In this document: piece after piece, positions 34,134 to 42,989 of the stretch
Layout of the letters: each line of letters starts with the position of its first letter
Numbering within the stretch: position 1 is the first letter of the stretch
DNA from: Pseudomonadota bacterium
GTDB lineage: Bacteria > Pseudomonadota > Gammaproteobacteria > Burkholderiales > Burkholderiaceae_C
Direction of reading: 5' to 3'
DNA: 64,000 nt
Assembly (NCBI GenBank): GCA_020161065.1
Contig: JAIUPH010000008.1
Span: 186,001 to 250,000, forward strand
Made by a program: the position numbers and the translations under genes
The notes under the pieces: generated by a model
The model's database searches: none
Seen by the model: only the letters and a program-made list of their open reading frames with translations
What the model was told of the DNA's origin: nothing

Positions 34134-34550
34134 TCAAGCCTCCGACGGGCCAGCCGATGGCCGCGGGCGCGACAGCTTCTGCAGCAGCTGGCGGTCGAGC
34201 GCGAATTGCTCGCGCACCAGGCCGAACGACAGGTCGAGCGCGTGGCGCCGCTGCGCCAGCCACAGCGCGATGGCGCCGACCAGCGGCACCGCCGGCGCGG
34301 CGGCCAGCGCCCAGGGCGCGGGCATCTGGTCCAGCGGCAACACCGCCAGCAGCAGCAGCGCCATGCCGCCCAGCACCAGGGCCAGCGCCGCGCACAGCAG
34401 CGCGGCACCGGCCAGCATGCAGCGCAGGCGCAGGCGCAAGGCCGCCTCGGCGGCTTCGGCCGAGGCCAGTTCCAGGTAGGCGCCGGCGTGCTCGGCCAGC
34501 AGCTCGGGCCGCGTCACCAGGGTCTTGAACAGCGGGTGCAGGAACATCAT
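34134..34550 (-). CDS. Small inner-membrane protein, two helices (YqjE/holin-like)
   Basis: A 138-residue protein with an amphipathic N-terminal helix (ELLAEHAGAYLELASAEAAE) and two transmembrane helices (MLAGAALLCAALALVLGGMALLLLAV and WALAAAPAVPLVGAIALWL). A charged C-terminal tail follows. The pattern recalls YqjE/holin superfamily III proteins, often found near CsbD and other stress genes. No function can be assigned. It converges with the BLUF-like gene (gap of 6 bp). Confidence 0.7.
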   Translation of the reverse strand: MMFLHPLFKTLVTRPELLAEHAGAYLELASAEAAEAALRLRLRCMLAGAALLCAALALVLGGMALLLLAVLPLDQMPAPWALAAAPAVPLVGAIALWLAQRRHALDLSFGLVREQFALDRQLLQKLSRPRPSAGPSEA

Positions 34551-34703
34551 CGCGGCTGGCCTCGGCGGGTGGACGCGGGAGAAATCGCGAGTGGATTCGC
34601 GGCTGCCTGGCCAGCGCCGTCACGCGCTGCCCACCATCGCAGTGTAGGCAAGGCGCGCCGCCCTGCCCAGCGGCTGACGCCGCCCGCCGCGGTAGGTGGC
34701 GTC

Positions 34704-36095
34704 CTACGCGGTCGACGCGGCGTCGTCGCAGGCCGGCAGCCGCGCGCTGACGGTGGTGCCGCCGCCGGGCGCCGACTGCAACTGGAACTGCCCGCGGTCG
34801 GCCTCCACCCGGTAGCGCATGCCCAGCAGGCCATGGCTGCCGGCGCGCGCGCCCTGCGTCTGGAAGCCCACGCCGTTGTCGCGCACGCTGACCTGCACCA
34901 CGCCGTCGCTGCCGTCGAGTTGCAGTTCCACCTGACTGGCCTGGGCGTACTTGGCGACGTTGGTCAGCGCCTCCTGCACCAGGCGGAAGACGGTCAGCTC
35001 GGCGCCCGGCGCCAGGCGCACCGGCTCCAGCACGGCGTCGACCGTGATGCCCGAGCGTTCGCTGAACTCGCGGCACAGGATCTCCAGCGCCGGCACCAGC
35101 CCCAGGCTGCTGAGCGTGGACGGGCGCAGGTCTTCGATGATGCGGCGCTTGAGCGCGATGCCGCTGTTGAGCGATTCGGTGAGGTGCGTCAGTCGCGGCA
35201 GCAGGTCGGGCGCCGACTGCTGCAGCTTCGGGCGGATGCGCGCCACGTCGAGCTTGGCCGCGGTGAGCAGCGCGCCCAGCTCGTCGTGCAGGTCGCGCGC
35301 CAGGCGGGCGCGCTCGTCCTCGCGCGCGGTCTGCAGGTGGCGCGCCAGCTCGGTCAGCTCGGCGGTGCGGCGCAGCACCTCTTGTTCGAGGCGGTCGCGC
35401 TCGGCCTGCACGGCGGCCTGCTGCTCGCGCCGCTGCTCGTGCAGCAGCCGCCCCTGGCGCACGAAGAGGACCAGCACCATCAGGCTCACCGCGGTGAGCG
35501 TGGCCACGCCGATGCGGTTGAGCAGCAGCACGTCGAAGACGTTGCGCAGCCCTTCCTCGATGCGCCGGTTCTGCTGCGTGGTGAGCGCCTGGCCCTCCTG
35601 CAGCAACTGGTCCATCACCTCGCGGCCGATGCCCGAGCGCACGACGTCCACCGCCGCCTCGTGGCGGCCCTGCTGCGCCAGGCGCAGCACTTCCTCCATC
35701 TCGCTGAGCTTGGCGTTGACCAGCTCGGCCACGCGGCGCAGGTGGACCTGCGCCTGCTCGTCGCCCAGCCGCGTGTAGGCCGTCTGCAGCGTGCGCAGGC
35801 TGGCCTGCACGTCGGCGCTGGCCGACTGGTAGGGCTGCAGGTACTCGTCGCCGCCGGTCAGCAGGTAGCCGCGCTTGCCCGACTCGGCCGCGCTCAGGCG
35901 CTGCAGCATCTGCACCAGCTGCAAGCGCGCCTGGCCCATCTCGACCAGGCGGCTCAAGCCGCTGTCGGCGCCGCGGTAGGCGGATTCGCTGATGCCCAGC
36001 ATCAACGCGGCCATCACCGCCGCGGCGGGGATGGCCAGCGCACTGTGGCGCAGGCGTTCGATGAACGCGGTGAACCCCGACAGGCTGCCGGTCAT
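34704..36095 (-). CDS. NarL-type sensor histidine kinase with CHASE3 domain
   Basis: A 463-residue kinase. Transmembrane helix 1 is at about residues 20-38, then a periplasmic CHASE3-like helical domain (about 40-185, with SAAESGKRGYLLTGGDEYL), then helix 2 (about 195-213). A linker coiled coil precedes the HisKA_3 region with phospho-acceptor His270 (ARLARDLHDELG). The HATPase_c domain has EALTNVAKYAQAS (N box) and VRDNGVGF (G1). It should phosphorylate the divergent NarL-type regulator at 36149. The two starts are 53 bp apart. Confidence 0.92.
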   Translation of the reverse strand: MTGSLSGFTAFIERLRHSALAIPAAAVMAALMLGISESAYRGADSGLSRLVEMGQARLQLVQMLQRLSAAESGKRGYLLTGGDEYLQPYQSASADVQASLRTLQTAYTRLGDEQAQVHLRRVAELVNAKLSEMEEVLRLAQQGRHEAAVDVVRSGIGREVMDQLLQEGQALTTQQNRRIEEGLRNVFDVLLLNRIGVATLTAVSLMVLVLFVRQGRLLHEQRREQQAAVQAERDRLEQEVLRRTAELTELARHLQTAREDERARLARDLHDELGALLTAAKLDVARIRPKLQQSAPDLLPRLTHLTESLNSGIALKRRIIEDLRPSTLSSLGLVPALEILCREFSERSGITVDAVLEPVRLAPGAELTVFRLVQEALTNVAKYAQASQVELQLDGSDGVVQVSVRDNGVGFQTQGARAGSHGLLGMRYRVEADRGQFQLQSAPGGGTTVSARLPACDDAASTA

Positions 36096-36148
36096 GGCCT
36101 ACACTCCTTCGACCTCGGTTGTGCCGTCGATGCGGCGGTGGAGCGCCC

Positions 36149-36781
36149 ATGATCCGAATCGGAATCGTCGACGACCATGCCATTGTGCGCACGGGGCTCA
36201 AGCAGTTCTTTTCCGACCAGGTCGACCTGCGGGTGACCGGCGAAGCCGCCAACGGCCGCGAGGCGCTGAACCTGGTGCGCAGCGGCGAGGTCGACGTGCT
36301 GCTGATGGACTTGTCGATGCCCGACCAGGGCGGCGTCGACGCGCTGGCCGCGATCAAGGCGCGCGCGCCCGAGCTGCCGGTGCTGATCCTCTCGGGCTTC
36401 CCCGAAACGCACTACGCGACCACGCTGCTGAAGCAGGGCGCGGCCGGCTACCTGAACAAGGAATGCGACCCCGAGGAGATCGTCAAGGCCATCCGCACGG
36501 TGTTCCGCGGCCGCAAGTACATCACGCCGGCGGTGGCCGAGCTGCTGGCCGACACGCTGGGCGGCGACACCACCAAGCTGCCGCACGAGCTGCTGTCGGA
36601 GCGCGAGTTCCAGGTCTTCCTGCGGCTGGCCAAGGGCGAGACCATCGGCCACATGGCCGAGAGCATGTCGCTCAGCGTCAAGACTGTCAGCACCTACCGC
36701 ACGCGGGTGATGGAGAAGATGAGCCTGGCCTCGAACAGCGACCTGACCTATTACGCGCTGAAGAACGGGCTCATCCAGTAG
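36149..36781 (+). CDS. NarL/FixJ family response regulator
   Basis: A 210-residue regulator with a receiver domain (IGIVDDHAIVRTGL, phospho-acceptor Asp54 in LLMDLSMP, Lys in GYLNKECDP). The C-terminal LuxR-type helix-turn-helix reads LLSEREFQVFLRLAKGETI, then LSVKTVSTYRTRVMEKM. ATG 36149 is preferred to an earlier non-ATG start because it opens the receiver domain. It is divergent from the CHASE3 kinase at 34704-36095, its likely partner. Confidence 0.93.
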   Translation: MIRIGIVDDHAIVRTGLKQFFSDQVDLRVTGEAANGREALNLVRSGEVDVLLMDLSMPDQGGVDALAAIKARAPELPVLILSGFPETHYATTLLKQGAAGYLNKECDPEEIVKAIRTVFRGRKYITPAVAELLADTLGGDTTKLPHELLSEREFQVFLRLAKGETIGHMAESMSLSVKTVSTYRTRVMEKMSLASNSDLTYYALKNGLIQ

Positions 36782-36801
36782 CCACAGCGCCGCGCGCATG
36801 C

Positions 36802-37263
36802 TCAGGCCGACCCTTCGGCATTGATTTCCTCGCAGTAGGCCAGCAGCTCTTCCAGCTCGGCCGATTTGTCGAACACGCGGTCGGCGCCGAGCTGCAGGCA
36901 GCGCCGCCGCATGTCGGCGGTGGCGTAGTTGGTCAGCACCACCAAGTGCAGCTGCGGCCGCGCCGGGCGCGCGTGGCGCAGCACTTCCAGCCCGCTGCCG
37001 GATTTCAGGAAGATGTCGATGATCATCAGCTCGCAGTCCACGCCTTGCTGCAGCCAGGCGAGCGCGCCGCTTTCGTCCTCGGCATAACCCACGACCTGGA
37101 CGGCCAGCATTTCCTCCAGCGTGGCCACGAGGTTCTGGCGGATCAACGGGCTGTCTTCGACGACGAAGCAGCGCATGGCGGTCGCTGGCATTTCCAGGGT
37201 TGGGTTCAGGGTGATTATCGGCAGCGCCTCGGCCGGCGTTGCGGTGGTCTCGCTGAGATTCAC
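36802..37263 (-). CDS. Stand-alone receiver-domain protein
   Basis: A single receiver domain with FVVEDSPLIRQNL and phospho-acceptor Asp83 (LMIIDIFLKSGSG), then LVVLTNYA and the Lys in RVFDKSAEL. There is no output domain. The longest reading starts at GTG 37263 (153 residues); ATG 37176, giving about 124 residues, removes a non-conserved leader and is also credible. It converges with the NarL-type regulator and may compete for phosphate from the same kinase. Confidence 0.85.
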   Translation of the reverse strand: MNLSETTATPAEALPIITLNPTLEMPATAMRCFVVEDSPLIRQNLVATLEEMLAVQVVGYAEDESGALAWLQQGVDCELMIIDIFLKSGSGLEVLRHARPARPQLHLVVLTNYATADMRRRCLQLGADRVFDKSAELEELLAYCEEINAEGSA

Positions 37264-37325
37264 GTCGGATGATTCCTACAGTGCCACCTTCCTTGGTGCG
37301 CTGCCGCGTGCTGGCGCCGGCCCGC

Positions 37326-39344
37326 TCAAGGCGCGGCGCCGCCGCGCTTGGCCAGCACCTGGCGGCAGGCCGCCGCGGCGGGTTCGCCGTCGTCGTCGCC
37401 GGCGTCCATCAGCGGCAGCAGCGCGGCCAGCGGGTTGAGCATGCCCAGCAGCGCCGCCGGCACCAGGCGGCGCGCCAGCGGCGCCTTGTCGACCGAGACC
37501 TTCGGCGCGCCCAGCGTGCCGCGCACGCGCAGCGGCGAGCGCAGCGCCAGCGGGCTGAAGTCCTTGGGCTCGACGCGCGCCACCAGGTCGAGCCGCTCGT
37601 CGGCCAGCGACAGCGAGCCCTCGGCCCAGACCGTGGAGTCGCGCGTGTCGACGACCAGCACGCGCGGTTGCACGCGGCCATTGGCGATCGCCAGGTCGGC
37701 GGCGCCGCAGTCGATGCGCAGCGCGTCGTCGCCGCGCAGCGCCACGCCCAGCGCCTGCGCCACGTCCAGCCCCGCCAGCTCCACCGCCAGGTGCGAGATG
37801 CGGCCGCGGCTGAGCACGCCCCAGGCGCGGCCATCGGCGCTGGCCAGCAGCTGCGAGGTGGAGTTGCCACGCCCCTTGAGCTGGACGCGCCCGGCCAGCC
37901 GGCCGGCCACGTAGGGCGGCTGCTGCGGGCGCTGCAGGCCGCTGATCCACTGCGCCAGCTCGACGGCGCGCAGGCCCAGGTCGACGTCCCAGCTGGCGGG
38001 GCGGCTGCGGCCGTCCAGCCGCACATGGCCGTCGAGCCGGCCGCGGGCCAGGCGGGCGTCGAGCCGGTCGATCAGCAGCACGCCGTCTTTCAGGCTGAGG
38101 TGCGCGCGCAGCGGCTGCACGGCTTCCAGCCCCGGGTGGCCGAGCTCCAGGCGGTCGAGCGCGATGCCCACCTCGGCCTGCATCGCGTTCAGCGACGGCA
38201 GGTCGAAGGGCCGGTCGGGCAGCACCTTGGCGCCGTGCGGCGGTGTGGCGGCGCCGTCGGGCGCGCGCGTGCCGATCGCCGGGCCCAGGTCCTGCAGCCA
38301 CAGCGCGCGGCCGCGCAGCTCGCCGCTGAGCACCGGCTTGGCGGCGGGCGGGGTGTCGAACGCGAAGTCGCCGGCGAGGTCGCTGCGGCCGATGCGCGCC
38401 TGCCGCACCGTCGCCTGCCAGCGCGTGCCGGCGTGCTGGATGCGGCCTTGCATCGAGAAGGCCGCCGTGGTCGGCAGCGTCAGCCGCAGCGGCTGCCCCA
38501 CCGCCGCCAGCGAAGGGCCCGACAAGCCGAAGCTGCCGTCGAGCTTGGCGCCGTCCATCGGGTCTTGCAAGCGGCCATCGAAGTGCAGCCGCGCCTGGCC
38601 GGCCTGCACGTCCAGCGTCAGCGGCAACTGCACGCCGCGGTCGCCCAGCGCCTGGTCGGTCAGCGCCGCGCCGGCGCGCAGCGTGGCCGTCACCGGCGCC
38701 TGGCGCAGGCTGCCGGTGGCATCTGCCAACCAGCCACCGGCGGGCGGCGGCTGGCTGGCCACGTTGCCTTCGAGGCGCAGCGCCATTTGCGCATCGGCCA
38801 GCGTCCAGCGACCCTGGCCGATGCGCAGGTCGGCGATCTGCACGCCCTGGATTTCGCGGGCTGGCGCCGTGGCGGCGCTGGCAGAGGCCGCCGATGACGC
38901 GGCCGATGCGGCTTCCGACGACGCCCCCGCCTCGATCGCCTTGCCGAACTGCCAGCTCGCGCGGCCGTCGGCCAGCCGTTCCAACTGCAGTTGCAAGGCG
39001 TCGGCGCTCAAGGCCTGCAGGCGCAGCGGGCGGCCGTCGTGCGCGGCCCACAGGTCGCGCCAGCGCAACTTCAACTCCAGGTGCTGGGCGTCGAGCATCG
39101 GCCCGAGTTGGCTCCACGAGGGGTTGCCGATCACCAGCCGCTGCAGGTGCAGCCGGATGCCGCCCAGCAGGTGCAGCCTGAAAGCGCCGGCGCCCGGAGA
39201 CAGCTCGACGCTGCGCTCCAGGCGCTGGGCCGCAAAGGCGGCGGCCGGTCCGGCGAGAAAGGGCCAGCCGATCGATTCGGCGACGCCGACGCCGACGATC
39301 AGCGCCGCGGCGACACCGGTGGTCCAGATCAGCGCGCGGCGCAT
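37326..39344 (-). CDS. AsmA family envelope protein
   Basis: A 672-residue protein with an N-terminal membrane anchor (LIWTTGVAAALIVGVGVAES) and a long beta-rich periplasmic part. AsmA features include FRLHLLGGIRLHLQRLVIGN near residue 65, repeated LRLQAL/LQLQLERL strands, and a C-terminal DUF3971/AsmA-2-like section (LLASADGRAWGVLSRGRISH, RLDLVARVEPKDFSPLALRS). AsmA-like proteins are long lipid-transport grooves between the membranes. A Ser/Ala-rich linker (about residues 140-165) is a local oddity. Confidence 0.87.
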   Translation of the reverse strand: MRRALIWTTGVAAALIVGVGVAESIGWPFLAGPAAAFAAQRLERSVELSPGAGAFRLHLLGGIRLHLQRLVIGNPSWSQLGPMLDAQHLELKLRWRDLWAAHDGRPLRLQALSADALQLQLERLADGRASWQFGKAIEAGASSEAASAASSAASASAATAPAREIQGVQIADLRIGQGRWTLADAQMALRLEGNVASQPPPAGGWLADATGSLRQAPVTATLRAGAALTDQALGDRGVQLPLTLDVQAGQARLHFDGRLQDPMDGAKLDGSFGLSGPSLAAVGQPLRLTLPTTAAFSMQGRIQHAGTRWQATVRQARIGRSDLAGDFAFDTPPAAKPVLSGELRGRALWLQDLGPAIGTRAPDGAATPPHGAKVLPDRPFDLPSLNAMQAEVGIALDRLELGHPGLEAVQPLRAHLSLKDGVLLIDRLDARLARGRLDGHVRLDGRSRPASWDVDLGLRAVELAQWISGLQRPQQPPYVAGRLAGRVQLKGRGNSTSQLLASADGRAWGVLSRGRISHLAVELAGLDVAQALGVALRGDDALRIDCGAADLAIANGRVQPRVLVVDTRDSTVWAEGSLSLADERLDLVARVEPKDFSPLALRSPLRVRGTLGAPKVSVDKAPLARRLVPAALLGMLNPLAALLPLMDAGDDDGEPAAAACRQVLAKRGGAAP

Positions 39345-39387
39345 GCCCGATCAGCGGCCCCGGGGGGCGGGGCCGCTGCCTCCAGCA

Positions 39388-39603
39388 TCACTTGTCCCAG
39401 CGGTCGCCGATATCGCGTTCCCAGCTGGCCAGGCGCTTCTCGGCTTCTTCCTGCGCGATGCCGTAGCGCTCCTGGATCTTGCCGGCCAGTTGCTGGCGGC
39501 GGCCGGCGATGACGTCCATGTCGTCATCGGTCAGCTTGCCCCACTGCTCGCGGACCTTGCCCTTGAGCTGCTTCCAATTGCCTTCGACGCGTTCCCAGTT
39601 CAT
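39388..39603 (-). CDS. CsbD family stress protein
   Basis: A 71-residue CsbD-like protein (MNWERVEGNWKQLKGKVREQ, LTDDDMDVIAGRRQQLAGKI), a small hydrophilic helical protein induced by general stress in many bacteria. Its molecular role is unknown. The BON-domain gene lies 41 bp upstream in the same direction, a frequent pairing. Confidence 0.92.
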   Translation of the reverse strand: MNWERVEGNWKQLKGKVREQWGKLTDDDMDVIAGRRQQLAGKIQERYGIAQEEAEKRLASWERDIGDRWDK

Positions 39604-39644
39604 GGTGCTTCCTTTCGAGATGAGCGATGGATGACGGCCGGCGC

Positions 39645-39962
39645 TCAGCTGCGCACGACGATCTGGTTCTTGACCGACTTCACGCCCTTGACCTTGCGGG
39701 CGATGCTTTCGGCCGACGAGCGCTCGTTGGCGTTCTTGGCGAAGCCCGACAGCATGACCTCGCCGTTGAGCGTCTCCACCTTGATCGAGCTGGCGTCGAC
39801 TTCCTTGTTCTCGACGAACTTGGCCTTCACCTCGGCGGTGATGACCGAGTCGTCGACGTAGGCGCCGACGGTCTGCTGGTCGCGGGTCACGGCGCAGCCG
39901 GGCAGCACCACGAGGGCGGCGACGGCGGTGGCCAGGGCGGCGAGGGTGTTGCGAGCGATCAT
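39645..39962 (-). CDS. BON-domain lipoprotein
   Basis: A 105-residue protein starting at ATG 39962. A signal with lipobox-like VVLPGCAV precedes one BON domain (VDDSVITAEVKAKFVENKEV, IKVETLNGEVMLSGFAKN, VKGVKSVKNQIVV). BON proteins sit in the periplasm and are thought to bind membranes under osmotic or envelope stress. The upstream 270 bp (39963-40232) hold no gene I can support. They do contain TCGGACA (40103-40109) and TGTAGGACG (40124-40132), half-sites similar to the inverted repeat near 33.6 kb. Confidence 0.9.
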   Translation of the reverse strand: MIARNTLAALATAVAALVVLPGCAVTRDQQTVGAYVDDSVITAEVKAKFVENKEVDASSIKVETLNGEVMLSGFAKNANERSSAESIARKVKGVKSVKNQIVVRS

Positions 39963-40232
39963 GTTGAAAATCTCCTGTGATGGCCTGGTAGGTTGATCGG
40001 CGCGCGCCGACTCTCGGTCTCGGCCACATCGCCTTCGGTGCACCAGCCGCGCTTGCGCATCCGATGGAACAAACTGTAGGCGGCAGCCCCCGGCGACCGG
40101 CATCGGACAGCAGACACGGCGCTTGTAGGACGGTGGCTCGTCGCGTTGCAGGCCGCACCGCCGGCGGTTGGTGACCGCAGGCGACGGCCGGCGGCGGCCG
40201 CCGTGGCGGCCATGGCGGCCGCGGCCGGCGCG

Positions 40233-41792
40233 TCAGTCGTAGCGCGCCGGCTCGCCCTTGGCCGGCACGCCCACGCCGAGCAGCGCGAAAGGCCCGCGGC
40301 CGCTGCAGGCGGCGATCAGGCCCAGCACGCGGCCCGGCTCGTCGCCGACCTGGTGCCAGTCGAAGCGCCAGGTCCAGTTGGGCGCGCCCATCGTGCCGGG
40401 CGTGTTCATGCGCTGATCGCCGGGCAGGCCCAGCACGTCCTGCAGCGGCACGATGGCGAGGTGGGCCACCGAGTTGTAGGCGGCGCGGATCATCGCCCAG
40501 TGCACGTCGTGCGCGCCGCAGGCCAGGTAGGTGCCGGCGAAGCGGCGCTCGCGCTCGGGCGCCGCGGCCCACCAGCCCTGCACGGTGTCGTTGTCGTGGG
40601 TGCCGGTGTAGACCACGGCGCGCGGCTCGTAGGTGTGCGGCAGGTATTCGTGCTCGGCGTCGCCGCTGAACGCGAACTGCAGCACCTTCATGCCCGGCAG
40701 GCCCAACGCCCGACGCAAGGCGTGGACGTCGGGCGTGATGAAGCCCAGGTCCTCGGCAATGATCGGCAGCCCGCCCGGTACGCCCAGCGCCGCGACGACG
40801 GCGTCGAACAGCGCGCGGCCCGGGCCCGGCCGCCAGCGGCCGCTGCGCGCGTCGGGGCTGGCGGCGTCGATCTCGTAGTAGCCGGCGAAGCCGCGGAAGT
40901 GGTCGATGCGAAAGGCGTCGGCCTGCTGCAGCATGCGCTGCACGCGCGCCGTCCACCAGGCCCAGCCCTCGGCGGCCATGCGGTCCCAGCGGTACAGCGG
41001 GTTGCCCCAGCGCTGGCCCTGCGGGCCCAGCGGGTCGGGCGGCACGCCGGCCACCACGGTGGGCTGGAAGTCGTCGTCCAGCGTGTAGAGGTCGGGCCGC
41101 GCCCAGCAGTCGGCGCTGTGGTGGGCCACGAAGATCGGCAGGTCGCCCAGCAGCTGCACGCCGCGCGCGTTGGCGTAGGCTTTGAGCGCGCTGCACTGCT
41201 CGTCGAACTGCCATTGCACGAACTGCCAGAAGCCGATCTCGGCCGCGTGCTGCTGGCGCGCGCGCGCCAGCGCCGGCGGCTCGCGCCGGCGCAAAGGCTC
41301 GGGCCAGGTCCACCAGGGGCGGCCGGCCTCGGCCGTCTCCAGCGCCATGAACAGCGCGTAGTCGTCCAGCCAGCCGCGGCTGGCGCGGCACCAGGCGGCA
41401 TAACGCTGAAGATCAACGGCGTCAGCGCGGGTGAAGAAGCCGGTCGCGGCAGCGCGAAGCTGGCCCATGCGCCACATGCTGACGTGCGCGAAGTCGACGC
41501 GGCGCTCGTCGAAGCCGCCAGGCGGCAGCAGCGGCGGCGGTAGCCAGCCGGCTTGGATCAGCGGCTCCAGCGCCACCATCAGCGGGCTGCCGGCGAAGGC
41601 CGAGACGCTCTGGTACGGCGAATCGCCGGGCCCGACCGGCGTCGTCGGCAGCCACTGCCACCAGCGCTGCCCGCAACGCTGCAGCCAGTCGACGAAGTGA
41701 CGCGCCGAAGGCCCGAAGTCGCCGATGCCATGCGGCCCGGGCAGCGAGGTGGGGTGCAGCAGCACGCCGGCGGCGCGGCGGTCGAGGTTCAT
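40233..41792 (-). CDS. malQ: 4-alpha-glucanotransferase (amylomaltase, GH77)
   Basis: A 519-residue GH77 enzyme. The N-terminal signature is GVLLHPTSLPGPHGIGDFG. Catalytic residues are in FRIDHFRGF (Asp nucleophile), IIAEDLGF (Glu acid/base) and GTHDNDT (third Asp), with WQWLPTTPVGPGDSPYQS as substrate loop. It transfers alpha-1,4-glucan segments, freeing glucose. ATG 41792 is chosen because the frame upstream lacks homology. No other glycogen or maltodextrin gene is adjacent, so it is an isolated gene here. Confidence 0.93.
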   Translation of the reverse strand: MNLDRRAAGVLLHPTSLPGPHGIGDFGPSARHFVDWLQRCGQRWWQWLPTTPVGPGDSPYQSVSAFAGSPLMVALEPLIQAGWLPPPLLPPGGFDERRVDFAHVSMWRMGQLRAAATGFFTRADAVDLQRYAAWCRASRGWLDDYALFMALETAEAGRPWWTWPEPLRRREPPALARARQQHAAEIGFWQFVQWQFDEQCSALKAYANARGVQLLGDLPIFVAHHSADCWARPDLYTLDDDFQPTVVAGVPPDPLGPQGQRWGNPLYRWDRMAAEGWAWWTARVQRMLQQADAFRIDHFRGFAGYYEIDAASPDARSGRWRPGPGRALFDAVVAALGVPGGLPIIAEDLGFITPDVHALRRALGLPGMKVLQFAFSGDAEHEYLPHTYEPRAVVYTGTHDNDTVQGWWAAAPERERRFAGTYLACGAHDVHWAMIRAAYNSVAHLAIVPLQDVLGLPGDQRMNTPGTMGAPNWTWRFDWHQVGDEPGRVLGLIAACSGRGPFALLGVGVPAKGEPARYD

Positions 41793-41830
41793 GCAGGCGA
41801 TGCTACCGACCGCGCCCGCGGTGCCATCAT

Positions 41831-41858
41831 CGCCGCCCGCCGCCCGCCGCCCGCCGCC
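41831..41858. repeat. 7-bp tandem repeat (CGCCGCC, four copies)
   Basis: Four exact heptamers in the 100-bp gap between the divergent malQ and ornithine-cyclodeaminase-type genes. Such runs are prone to copy-number change and could alter promoter spacing. Confidence 0.8.
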
Positions 41859-41892
41859 CCTCACCCCGCGCTCGCCGCCGCACGAACCCACG

Positions 41893-42936
41893 ATGCAAGC
41901 CATCACCGCCGCCGCCGTTGCCGCCGCCCTGCCCTACCAGCGCCTGGTGCCGGCGCTGCGTGCGATGTTCGCCGCCGGCTGCGAGGTGCCGCCGCGCCAG
42001 GTGCTGCGCTGGGGCGACGGCGAGGGCGGCGACGTCACCTCGCTGGTGATGCCGGCCTGGCAGCCGCCCAGCGCCGCGGCGCCCGGCTTCTACGGCGTGA
42101 AGGTCATCAACATCGCGCCCGGCAACGCAGCGCGCGGGCTGCCGGGGCTGCACGCCAGCTACCTGCTGCACGACGCCGCCAGCGGCCGCCCGCTGGCCCT
42201 GCTGGACGGCGACGAGCTCACCCTGCGCCGCACCGCGGCGGCGTCGGCGCTGGCTGCATCGTTCCTGGCGCGCGCCGATGCGGCGCACCTGCTGGTGCTG
42301 GGCGCCGGCCGCGTGGCGGCGCAGTTGCCGGCGGCCTACGCGGCGGTGCGGCCGCTGCGCCGCGTCAGCGTGTGGGCGCGGCGGCCGGCATCGGCGGCGG
42401 CGCTGGCGGCGCAACTGCAGGCTGAAGGCTTTGCCGCGCAGGCGGTGGCCGACCTGCCGGCCGCGGTGGCCGCGGCCGACATCGTGAGCTGCGCGACGCT
42501 GGCCACCGCGCCCATCGTGCACGGCGCCTGGCTGCGGCCGGGCAGCCACCTCGACCTGATCGGCAGCTTCACGCCGCAGATGCGCGAGGCCGACGACGAC
42601 TGCCTGCGCGGCGCCGCGCTGTTTGCCGACACCGAGGAAGCGCTGACCAAGAGCGGCGACCTGCTGGCGCCGCTGGCCAGCGGCGCGATCACGCCGCAGC
42701 ACCTGCGCGCCACGCTGGCCGCGCTGTGCCGCGGCGAGCATGCGGGGCGCCAAGACGATGCCGAGCGCACGGTGTTCAAGTCGGTGGGCACCGCGCTGGA
42801 AGACCTGTGCGCGGCGGTGCTGGCGTACCAGGCATCGGCATCGGCATCGGCGACGGCGACGGCGACAGCGACGGCGACCGCGACGGCGACCGCGACTGCG
42901 ACCGCGACCGCGACGGCCGCCCCGCCGGCGCGCTGA
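41893..42936 (+). CDS. Ornithine cyclodeaminase / mu-crystallin family protein
   Basis: A 347-residue protein with the family fold: substrate region VTSLVMPAWQPP and GFYGVKVINIAPGNAARGLP (the Lys that contacts substrate), then a Rossmann nucleotide motif HLLVLGAGRVAAQLPAAYAA and HLDLIGSFTPQMREAD. Members are NAD(P)-dependent cyclodeaminases or imine/amino-acid dehydrogenases; the exact reaction is not readable. The last 35 residues are an (Ala-Ser)3(Ala-Thr)11 tail written by hexanucleotide repeats, absent from ordinary family members. Confidence 0.88.
   Translation: MQAITAAAVAAALPYQRLVPALRAMFAAGCEVPPRQVLRWGDGEGGDVTSLVMPAWQPPSAAAPGFYGVKVINIAPGNAARGLPGLHASYLLHDAASGRPLALLDGDELTLRRTAAASALAASFLARADAAHLLVLGAGRVAAQLPAAYAAVRPLRRVSVWARRPASAAALAAQLQAEGFAAQAVADLPAAVAAADIVSCATLATAPIVHGAWLRPGSHLDLIGSFTPQMREADDDCLRGAALFADTEEALTKSGDLLAPLASGAITPQHLRATLAALCRGEHAGRQDDAERTVFKSVGTALEDLCAAVLAYQASASASATATATATATATATATATATATAAPPAR
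42832..42915 (+). repeat. Coding hexanucleotide tandem repeat (14 units)
   Basis: Three GCATCG units are followed by eleven GCGACN units at the 3' end of the ornithine-cyclodeaminase-family gene, encoding Ala-Ser and Ala-Thr dipeptides. Six-base units keep the frame when copies are gained or lost. Confidence 0.9.
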
Positions 42937-42989
42937 GCGCCGCCGGTTATCCTGCCCGCCATGCCCTGCACGCCACCGCGCCGCCGCCG

